From contig CAZTZE010000020.1 in assembly GCA_964618215.1 (NCBI GenBank), positions 1 through 64,000 of the forward strand: 64,000 bases of DNA, given 5' to 3'. The DNA comes from CG2-30-58-95 sp964618215. Its GTDB lineage: Bacteria > Chloroflexota > Anaerolineae > Anaerolineales > Villigracilaceae. How positions within the stretch are numbered: the stretch's first letter is position 1; every line of letters begins with the position of its first letter. A program made the translations under genes and the position numbers. Positions 57,857-64,000 of the stretch are shown here, piece after piece. The notes below the pieces were generated by a model, which was not told the origin of the DNA, made no database searches, and was given only the letters and a program-made list of their open reading frames with translations.

Positions 57857-60800
57857 CTAAAAAACTGTCGAAACCTTGCGCCGTAAAGCCAACATGGTCA
57901 GATCGTCATCAGGGGGAAGCAAGCCCATGTGGGTATTAACCGCGGCTTCAATTGCGCCCAAAAGTTCATGCGCAGTGAGGGTCAAGTTCGCCTGAATAAG
58001 TTGGTGCAGGCGCTCCACGCCAAATTGCTCCTCCTGCGGCGAGAAGGCTTCCGTCAGGCCATCCGTGTAAAGCAACAGATTATCGTCCGGCTCGAGCTGG
58101 ATCCTCCGCTCCTCGATCAACGTCCCCTCGACCACGCCGAGCGCCATTCCGGTGCGCGCAAGGGACTCGATCTCGCCGCGCCGGTTACGCATCCACAGCG
58201 GCGGATTGTGACCGGCGTTGGCGTAGGTGAGTTCGCCGGTCTCCATGGAGAGGACAGCATAGACCGCGGTGACGAACATCTCCTGCTGGTTATCCGGGAT
58301 GATGAGATTGTTGACCCGCTGCAAAGCCTCAGCCGGGGAAGATGTCTCCGAAACCGCCGCCCGGACCAGGGTGCGGGTGAGGGCCATGAACAGGGCGGCC
58401 GGGATGCCCTTATCCGAGACATCCGCAATGAACAGGCCAAGCTGCTTGTCTGGCAATTCGATCACGTCGTAAAAGTCGCCGCCCACCTGGTGGGCCGTCT
58501 TCCACAGGGCTGCCAGTTCCCAGTCCGGGTACTCTGGCAAACGTTCGGGCAGGAAGGTCTGCTGGATTTGGCGGGCTAAATGAATCTCGTGTTCCAGGCG
58601 TTCGCGCGCCACCATCTCGCGCTGGAGGTGTTCGTTCTGGATGCTGAGCGCCACCTGCTGGGCGATGCTGGTGATGATCTCGATGCGCTTTGGCCTGAAA
58701 CGGAACGCCTCGGAGGTCTCCTCGACCAGCAGCGCGCCGTACAGGTCGCCCTTGATCATCAAGGGAAAGCCGATCAGCAGCCGCTCGCCGCTCTGGAGAA
58801 AATAATATGTATCTTCCTCGGAGAGGGCCAGTTCTGTATCCAGCCAGTCTTCCGGGATGGAAGGTTCGAGCAGGCCAATGGCGGTCTGGCCGCGCTCGCG
58901 GACAGTATCCAGCAGGGGGAACTCGCCAGGAGCGAAAGCCGCCTTTTCCAGCACCGGTCGAACATCTTCCGGGAAGCCATAGGCCTGCACTGACCGGAAA
59001 GCCTGCGCCTCCCACAGGTAGACGCCGCAGGCTTTGACGCCCACCAGGATGGGCGTGATGCGCACAATGGAAGCCAGGATCTCATCCAGGTTGTTCGAAT
59101 TCGCCACCGTCTGCGCGACCTGTAACAGGGCCGCCGAGGCGTAGGCCTGTTCCTGCGCCGAGTCGTACAAGCGGGCGTTCTGGATGGCTACGGCGGCGTA
59201 ATTGGCGAAAGTGGCCGTCACGGCTTGCGCCTCGTGCCCATAGCGGCGCGGGGTGTGATGGGCAAGGGTCAACACGCCCAGCGGCTGGTCGCCAAGGCGC
59301 AGCGCAGCCGCGATCGAGGAATAGTCGGCGGCGAAACCGCAGGCTGCGCCAATTGGGCCAATCGGATCGGTCGGCTTGCGAATGGTCGGCTGACCGGCCG
59401 AAAGGCTGCCCGCCAGGAAGAGACTCGCCTCCGGCCAGCGGTTCCTGGCATCTTCCACTTCCAGCGGGTCAGCCCCGTGAATGTGCGCCAGGTACAACTC
59501 GTCCCCATCCAACAGCCAGATCGCCAGAACGTCGCTTGGCAGGTTGCGTTCCAATTCGCGCAGGGTGGCATCCAGGACATCGTCCACGCTGACGTTGGCC
59601 GAGAGCAGGCCGGTCACTTCGCGCAGGCTATCCGCCACCTGGCGCCGCCAGCGCTCGGAGCGGTACAGGTCGGCGTTGTGGAGAGCCACGGCAATGTTAT
59701 CGGCGAGGGTCTCGAAGAGAAAGCGATCTTCTTCGGTGAAGACGTTGGCGCGGTCACTCTGCAGGTCGAGCACGCCGACCACCCGGTTGTTATAGACCAG
59801 CGGAATAGCCATCTCGGCTCGCGTATCCTCGGGCGGGAACGGCGAGGGGCGATAGCGCGGTTCCAGGCTGACATCATTCGCGACAATGGTCTGGCCCTCA
59901 CGCGCCACCCAGGGGAGGATGCCTTCGGCGTCATCCAGATCGAGTACGTATCCCTTGAGCGCCTGGCTTCTTTCCCCTTTTCCAGCCTCGTAGATGATCT
60001 GCCGCCGGTTCGGGTGGACGGTGAACAGGTGAACGTAAGGATACCTCAGCCGATCCTGGATCAGCGTCACCACCCGATCCAGCAGTTCGTCGAGATCGAG
60101 AATAGAGGTGATGTCCGCGCCGACTTCGGAGGCCAGCGAGAGTTGCTCGGCGCGTTTTTGCAGCGCGCTGTAGAGGCGGGCGCCGTCGAAGGCGATGGCA
60201 ATGTTATCGGCCAGCGCTCGCAGGACGAGCAGGTCATTAGGATGGAATGCGTTCAGCCGGTCGCTTTGGATATCCAGCACGCCCAGTACCCGGTCTTCGA
60301 TCTTGAGCGGCAGGACGACCTCCGAGAGCGTCTCCGGCAACCTTTCGATGAAACGGAAACGCGGCTCGGCGCGGACATCGTTGCTGACGATCTCCTCCCC
60401 GCTCTGGGCGACAGCCCCGATCAAACCTTCCCCGAACTTCACTTCGAGCACCGAATTCGTTGTCACGGGCGGATTCCGCCGCTTGCCGCAACGACCGGCC
60501 GGCCCGGCGCTCGAGCGGAAGCGCAGCCGCTCCTGGCCGGCCTCGCAGGTGAATACGGCCACAAAATAAACCTTGAAGGTCTTCTGGATCAGGCCGCTCA
60601 CCCGGCGCGCCAACTCGTCCACGTCAGACACGTTGGCGATCTGCGCGCCGACCTTGCGCACCAGAGTCAACTGTTTGATGCGCCATTGCTCCACAGCGAT
60701 GCGGTGCGCGGTGGTCAGGGCCAGCGCGGCGTGACCGGCAAAGCCATCCAGCAGCTCCAGCTCGGCTTTGCGGAATGGCGGGCCGCCAGGCCGTTCGAGG

Positions 60801-61135
60801 CGCAAAACGCCCAAGAGCAGGTTTTTATGCTGCAACGGAACCGCTGCGGCTGTGGCAGGCGAGTCATCCTGGCAGCAAGGCTCACCCGCTTCGTAGGCGC
60901 GGCGCATGAATTCGTCCGGTGGTTGGGGAGGAAAGAGCGGGTCTTGATTCAGCCCGGGGAGGCGGAACAGGCTCTCGTCCAGCCAGAGATCCGCCTGCCC
61001 ACCGAAGAGCGTCTCGGCCGCGCTGACGAGCCGGTCGCGCTGCCCGGCGAGCGAACTCGTCTCCAGCAATTGTTCGCCAAGACGGACGATCTGCTTCCAG
61101 GGCGTAAGCTTCTGAGCAGACGAACGCGTGCTCAT
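57857..61135 (-). CDS. multi-GAF SpoIIE-type protein phosphatase
   Basis: A 1092-aa soluble signalling protein. Five GAF-like segments are seen (about 20-145 degenerate, 165-325, 345-495, 510-665, 675-850), recognised by repeats such as PLKIEDRVLGVLDIQSDR and PLVYNNRVVGVLDLQSDR. A linker helix (ERLEHEIHLARQIQQTFLPE) joins them to a PP2C phosphatase (GGDFYDVIEL, FIADVSDKGIPAALFMAL, LYTDGLTEAF, DDDLTMLALRR). It should dephosphorylate the STAS protein RsbV below. The start overlaps the anti-sigma stop by 4 nt. Confidence 0.92.
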   Translation of the reverse strand: MSTRSSAQKLTPWKQIVRLGEQLLETSSLAGQRDRLVSAAETLFGGQADLWLDESLFRLPGLNQDPLFPPQPPDEFMRRAYEAGEPCCQDDSPATAAAVPLQHKNLLLGVLRLERPGGPPFRKAELELLDGFAGHAALALTTAHRIAVEQWRIKQLTLVRKVGAQIANVSDVDELARRVSGLIQKTFKVYFVAVFTCEAGQERLRFRSSAGPAGRCGKRRNPPVTTNSVLEVKFGEGLIGAVAQSGEEIVSNDVRAEPRFRFIERLPETLSEVVLPLKIEDRVLGVLDIQSDRLNAFHPNDLLVLRALADNIAIAFDGARLYSALQKRAEQLSLASEVGADITSILDLDELLDRVVTLIQDRLRYPYVHLFTVHPNRRQIIYEAGKGERSQALKGYVLDLDDAEGILPWVAREGQTIVANDVSLEPRYRPSPFPPEDTRAEMAIPLVYNNRVVGVLDLQSDRANVFTEEDRFLFETLADNIAVALHNADLYRSERWRRQVADSLREVTGLLSANVSVDDVLDATLRELERNLPSDVLAIWLLDGDELYLAHIHGADPLEVEDARNRWPEASLFLAGSLSAGQPTIRKPTDPIGPIGAACGFAADYSSIAAALRLGDQPLGVLTLAHHTPRRYGHEAQAVTATFANYAAVAIQNARLYDSAQEQAYASAALLQVAQTVANSNNLDEILASIVRITPILVGVKACGVYLWEAQAFRSVQAYGFPEDVRPVLEKAAFAPGEFPLLDTVRERGQTAIGLLEPSIPEDWLDTELALSEEDTYYFLQSGERLLIGFPLMIKGDLYGALLVEETSEAFRFRPKRIEIITSIAQQVALSIQNEHLQREMVARERLEHEIHLARQIQQTFLPERLPEYPDWELAALWKTAHQVGGDFYDVIELPDKQLGLFIADVSDKGIPAALFMALTRTLVRAAVSETSSPAEALQRVNNLIIPDNQQEMFVTAVYAVLSMETGELTYANAGHNPPLWMRNRRGEIESLARTGMALGVVEGTLIEERRIQLEPDDNLLLYTDGLTEAFSPQEEQFGVERLHQLIQANLTLTAHELLGAIEAAVNTHMGLLPPDDDLTMLALRRKVSTVF

Positions 61136-61548
61136 TTTCGCCCCTTATATTTGACCATGGTCAGCAGGTTGCCCGCCTCGCCGAGCGCCTCGAAGCGCAC
61201 CTCGTCCATGAGCTGGCGCATCAGGTAAACGCCCAGTCCGCCGAGCGGCCGCTGCTCCAACCCGGTTGACAGGTCCGGTTCCGTGACGATGGAAAGATCG
61301 AAGGGTTTACCATGATCGCGCAGGATGACGGTCAAACAGTCGTCTGCGCCAGTGCAGGTACATTCGATCTCGCCCCCCATATCCGATTCATAGGCATGTT
61401 CGATGATGTTCGAGCAGGCCTCGTCAATAGCCAATTCCACCGCATGGACTTCGGCATCCTCCATACCGGCGTCTTTTGCCGCCTGGGCGGCGAACTGGCG
61501 CATATTCTCCAGGTTTTTATACCTGGCCGGGAAAATAGCTGTACGCAT
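61132..61548 (-). CDS. RsbW-type serine-protein kinase / anti-sigma factor
   Basis: A 138-aa GHKL ATPase of the RsbW/SpoIIAB family: N-box ELAIDEACSNIIEHAY, ILRDHGKPFD and GGLGVYLMRQLMDEV. It would phosphorylate the STAS protein and hold a sigma factor or another target; no sigma gene is near. It overlaps the phosphatase gene (ATGA). Confidence 0.9.
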   Translation of the reverse strand: MRTAIFPARYKNLENMRQFAAQAAKDAGMEDAEVHAVELAIDEACSNIIEHAYESDMGGEIECTCTGADDCLTVILRDHGKPFDLSIVTEPDLSTGLEQRPLGGLGVYLMRQLMDEVRFEALGEAGNLLTMVKYKGRK

Positions 61549-61559
61549 CTGAACAGGCA

Positions 61560-61596
61560 GAGGCCGCCTCGCGCCCAGAAGACAGGAGGCGGCCTC
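61560..61596 (-). other. intra-operon hairpin
   Basis: gaggccgcctc and its complement gaggcggcctc (11 bp) with a 15-nt loop stand between the STAS and kinase genes. No T-run follows, so it may be an mRNA processing or stability element. Confidence 0.5.
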
Positions 61597-61620
61597 GAAA
61601 AGTCCGCGTTCTACGGTGAT

Positions 61621-61956
61621 CTAGAAACTTCCGACGGCGGTGGTGACATCTTCGAAGATTTTGAAGAGAGGGGTGAAACCGGTCAGCTCGATCGCCTCGT
61701 AAATCCGCTTTGGCACGGCAGCTAACACGATCTCACCGCGATTATAACGCTTGCAGTTCTTCTGGCCGACGAGCAGGGTACGGAATCCGGCGCTGGACAT
61801 GTAATCCAATCCACTCAAGTCGAGCACGATCTTGTAGCCGCCCGCCTTAGTGACAGCTTCGATGGCCTCGTTCAGTTGGGGAGCGGTGTAACTATCCACG
61901 CGCCCTTTCACGCTGATCAAATCACAATGCTTGAAATTTTGGGTCGTGATTTCCAT
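61621..61956 (-). CDS. STAS-domain anti-anti-sigma factor (RsbV-like)
   Basis: A 111-aa STAS protein with the phosphorylatable Ser motif GLDYMSSAGFRTLL (about residue 55). In its dephosphorylated form it would bind the RsbW-like kinase. It is the first gene of rsbV-rsbW-phosphatase, preceded by ggagg. Confidence 0.92.
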   Translation of the reverse strand: MEITTQNFKHCDLISVKGRVDSYTAPQLNEAIEAVTKAGGYKIVLDLSGLDYMSSAGFRTLLVGQKNCKRYNRGEIVLAAVPKRIYEAIELTGFTPLFKIFEDVTTAVGSF

Positions 61957-61997
61957 TTGGCCTCCGTTGATGCACAGAAGATGATTGCTTGTCTAAA

Positions 61998-62006
61998 ATT
62001 ATATCA
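61998..62006 (-). promoter_or_regulatory. extended -10 promoter of the rsbV operon
   Basis: Minus strand TGATATAAT, about 42 nt before the STAS gene ATG. The -35 region (TTTGCC) is weak. Confidence 0.6.
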
Positions 62007-62026
62007 TGAGACTTATCATGGCAAAT

Positions 62027-62074
62027 GTAGGACAAATTGGCAATTTGTCCCACGCTTTGCTGCCAAATATGGCA
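62027..62074. repeat. solo copy of the 57487 hairpin unit
   Basis: gtaggacaaattggcaattt, then gtcccac and ctgccaaatatggcag repeat the two-hairpin pattern of the array at 57487-57770. It stands between the rsbV promoter and the SRP RNA gene. Confidence 0.8.
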
Positions 62075-62169
62075 GTGAGTCACGGTGTTTCCCAAAGGGA
62101 CAGATATGGCCTTCTTATGTTCCCTTAGGGGTTCGGATTTTCATGGCGTAACGAGGAAAAACCGAAACA

Positions 62170-62198
62170 TTGACACAACCATTCTATTCGATTATGCT
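62170..62198 (+). promoter_or_regulatory. promoter of the SRP RNA gene
   Basis: TTGACA (62170-62175), a 17-nt spacer and TATGCT (62193-62198). The predicted start (near 62205) matches the RNA 5' end inferred from pairing. Confidence 0.75.
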
Positions 62199-62204
62199 TC
62201 ATGC

Positions 62205-62309
62205 GTCCGGGTGGGCCCGGCGCGGCAGAGCCTTGCGAACCCCGTCAGGTCCGAGAGGAAGCAGCGGTAAGGAAGTGACTCTGGGTGCCGCCGGTAAACC
62301 TGCCCGGAT
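62205..62309 (+). ncRNA. ffs: signal recognition particle RNA (4.5S-like)
   Basis: The universally conserved SRP domain IV core is read here: gtcaggtccgagaggaagca followed by gcggtaagg (62244-62272). The outer ends tccggg (62206-62211) and cccgga (62303-62308) pair, and cggcgcggca pairs with tgccgccgg. The length of about 105 nt fits the small bacterial SRP RNA that, with Ffh, targets membrane proteins. The exact ends are estimated. Confidence 0.93.
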
Positions 62310-62423
62310 ATTTGTATGCTCTTTTGGGATGTGGACTCTTTCATGGATTCCGTCGGTAATCCGTGTCTCACACCTCAGATCACGACCCTACTCATATCAG
62401 CACACCTATGGCAAAATAACCCC

Positions 62424-62780
62424 ATGTCGCGCTGGCAGAAGTTCTTTATCATGATCGCCCTCGGGCTGGCCGCCGGCCTGGTATATGGCTGGGTGATCAG
62501 CCCGGTCGAATATACCAATACCACGCCCGACACCTTGCGCGCCGATTTTCGCCGCGACTACGTGCTGATGGCAGCCGAGGTTTTCCATGCCGACCAGAAT
62601 TTGGACCAGGCTGCACGACGACTGGGGATGCTGGGCAGCGAGCACCCCGCCAGGATCGCGGCACAGGCATTAATTTACGCTCAACAGGCCAATTTCCCCG
62701 AATCTGACCTGGCCCTGCTCCAGAGCCTGGCGACTGCCCTCCAGACCTGGCAGCCGGTTTCAGGAGGCAGCTCACCATGA
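62424..62780 (+). CDS. membrane-anchored protein, paralogue of the next gene
   Basis: A 118-aa protein with one N-terminal membrane helix (FFIMIALGLAAGLVYGWVIS) followed by PVEYTNTTPDTLRADFRRDY and helical TPR-like text. The next protein has the matching WVISPVQYVDTAPASLRADF, so the two are tandem paralogues. The function is unknown. The ATG at 62424 is the first one that gives a plausible membrane helix. Confidence 0.75.
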   Translation: MSRWQKFFIMIALGLAAGLVYGWVISPVEYTNTTPDTLRADFRRDYVLMAAEVFHADQNLDQAARRLGMLGSEHPARIAAQALIYAQQANFPESDLALLQSLATALQTWQPVSGGSSP

Positions 62781-63625
62781 GCGCCGAACGCGAGCCGCGC
62801 CGCGGCCGCTGGTACCTGCTGACCGGCCTGCTGATCGGTTTGACGCTCGGACTGCTGATCGCGTGGGTCATCTCACCCGTCCAGTATGTGGACACCGCGC
62901 CGGCCTCGCTGCGCGCCGATTTCAAGGACCAATACCGCAGCATGATCGCCTCCGCCTACCTGGCGACCGGCGAACTCGGGCGGGCGCAATCCCGCCTCTC
63001 GCTGCTGGGGGATGCCGACCCGCGACAGGCGTTGACCCTCCAGGCTCAACAGGCTCTCTCCGTTGGCGATCCGAACGGTTCTGCTTACGCGCTGGCCCGG
63101 CTGGCAGATGCGCTGAAACAACCCCCCGTTGGGGGGCAAATCCCCAATGACACAACGACAACCGCCGCCACGGGGACAAAGGCTGAGACGAGCAGCGTGA
63201 CCCGCGCCCCAACAATCCGGCCGACCGGCACGCTGACACCCGCCGCCACCCCCACCCCGCGCCCGTCGCGGACGCCGACCCCGACGGTGGGCGCGGCCTT
63301 TGTCTTGGCAGCGCAGGAAAATGTTTGTGACGTGAACCTATCCGAGGGGCTTTTACAAGTCGAAATCCAGGACGCAGCCGGGCAGCCCATCCCGGGCGCC
63401 GAAGTCATTATCACCTGGGAGGGCGGCGAGGAGTATTTCTTTACCGGTCTAAAACCGGAATTGGGAAATGGCTATGCGGATTTTGTCATGCAGCCCGAGG
63501 TGGGGTATAGCCTTCGTCTGGCTGCCGGTGGTCGGCCGGTATCCAATCTGAGTGCGCCCAATTGCCGGACAAGCGGGGGAGATACCTATTATGGAGGCGT
63601 AAGACTGCTGTTCCAGCAGCCATAA
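62777..63625 (+). CDS. membrane-anchored protein with Thr/Pro linker and extracellular domain
   Basis: A 282-aa protein: a membrane helix (WYLLTGLLIGLTLGLLIAWV), a helical part like that of the previous gene, a Thr/Pro-rich linker (about residues 115-170) and a beta-rich domain (VEIQDAAGQPIPGAEVIITW) with two Cys. It overlaps the previous gene by 4 nt (ATGA). It is likely an envelope protein of unknown role. Confidence 0.75.
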   Translation: MSAEREPRRGRWYLLTGLLIGLTLGLLIAWVISPVQYVDTAPASLRADFKDQYRSMIASAYLATGELGRAQSRLSLLGDADPRQALTLQAQQALSVGDPNGSAYALARLADALKQPPVGGQIPNDTTTTAATGTKAETSSVTRAPTIRPTGTLTPAATPTPRPSRTPTPTVGAAFVLAAQENVCDVNLSEGLLQVEIQDAAGQPIPGAEVIITWEGGEEYFFTGLKPELGNGYADFVMQPEVGYSLRLAAGGRPVSNLSAPNCRTSGGDTYYGGVRLLFQQP

Positions 63626-63629
63626 TATC

Positions 63630-64000
63630 TTATGGCCGCCAATCGCCGCGCAAGAAGATGATCACATCCGCTTGAGCGTTTGGGTCATATTTGATCCGGA
63701 TCTGGCCTGAGCCTAATCCCATCGTGGAGATCAAGTGACGCAGCGCATAAGGCTTGCCGCTGTAATCAACCACTGTTGTATACCCCTCTGCATAATAGAA
63801 GATAGGGAATTCAGGGTGATCAATGGTATTTGCGATCAATACCACATTCATCCCCTGCGCAGTGAGATAGTCACCCACATTCTGGGCCAGGCCGGTGATA
63901 CCCGAACCGGTATTCAGCACGACCACACGCGCGGCTTCATCCTGCAATAACTGCGCCGGGTCGCCGGTTGCCAAGGGGCTTAACGCGCTGCCACCAAAAA
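63630..64000 (-). CDS. LytR C-terminal domain protein (partial, cut by window edge)
   Basis: The frame is open to the right edge, so only the last about 123 residues are seen. The text RVVVLNTGSGITGLAQNVGD, YLTAQGMNVVLIAN and the end KYDPNAQADVIIFLRGDW match the LytR_C domain found at the C terminus of LCP (LytR-CpsA-Psr) wall-glycopolymer ligases. The rest lies outside the window. Confidence 0.8.
   Translation of the reverse strand, partial: FGGSALSPLATGDPAQLLQDEAARVVVLNTGSGITGLAQNVGDYLTAQGMNVVLIANTIDHPEFPIFYYAEGYTTVVDYSGKPYALRHLISTMGLGSGQIRIKYDPNAQADVIIFLRGDWRP

Noticed and set aside
59225..61228. A 667-codon open frame opposite the GAF-SpoIIE gene
   Set aside because: It is a shadow of a clear five-GAF phosphatase; its translation has no recognisable domain and is Arg/Gln/Val rich, as antisense frames of GC-rich genes are.

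Overview
The window looks like a chromosomal segment of a filamentous-type Chloroflexota bacterium, most likely class Anaerolineae. The inference rests on gene content: a single secD-secF pair, a mreBCD-mrdA-minCDE-rodA cluster, GAF/SpoIIE signalling proteins, a group 3b-type NiFe hydrogenase, a GlnRS gene, and a four-cysteine module (near 29.9 kb) that I associate with this phylum. GC content is moderately high. No ribosomal RNA or species marker is present, so the taxon is an inference.

Layout. 0.2-5.5 kb: secDF protein export, a small P-loop NTPase coupled to a SpoIIE-type phosphatase, a SAM methyltransferase bracketed by inverted 18-mer repeats, and a ytxH-like membrane pair. 5.5-13.4 kb: a TetR regulator with its own operator, then a fatty-acid beta-oxidation cluster (two acyl-CoA dehydrogenases, a FadN-type dehydrogenase/hydratase fusion, thiolase, SCP2 protein) interrupted by a four-helix-bundle gene. 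13.5-14.1 kb: a DUF433 antitoxin with a damaged toxin. 14.4-23.0 kb: Fe-S assembly (sufT, sufR, then sufC-sufB-sufD-orf-sufS-sufU-Rieske); sufB carries a 403-residue intein with a LAGLIDADG endonuclease. 23.0-28.1 kb: hydrogenase operon (cNMP-binding protein, hydB, hydG, hydD, hydA, maturation protease). 28.3-29.8 kb: hisS followed by tRNA-His. 29.8-37.0 kb: ParA with an overlapping cysteine protein, a ZIP transporter, a zinc-ribbon membrane protein, an ornithine-cyclodeaminase-family enzyme, a lipoprotein and uvrB. 37.2-42.7 kb: a probable defence island with two PIN/Phd toxin-antitoxin pairs flanking dodecin and a large TIR-NTPase-TPR (STAND) protein. 42.7-45.2 kb: two paralogous secreted Gly/Met-rich proteins with identical promoter architecture on either side of an alpha/beta hydrolase. 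45.7-49.8 kb: tRNA-Gln, glnS, a RelE-type toxin pair and gltX. 49.8-57.4 kb: a continuous operon mreB-mreC-mreD-mrdA-minC-minD-minE-rodA for cell shape and division. 57.5-62.0 kb: a hairpin repeat array and an rsbV-rsbW-GAF/SpoIIE partner-switching operon. 62.2 kb: the SRP RNA gene. 62.4-64.0 kb: two related membrane-anchored proteins and the C-terminal end of a LytR_C-domain protein cut by the window edge.

The most unusual signal is not a gene. Many intergenic gaps are filled with short (6-10 nt) words repeated with slight variation; the word differs at each locus, often forms imperfect inverted repeats, sometimes brackets a single gene, and in one case lies in frame inside a coding sequence. 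Together with 18-mer arrays, a 23-mer array, a 7-mer array and an alternating 72-74 bp hairpin array, this suggests an active and possibly undescribed process that builds short local repeats in this genome.
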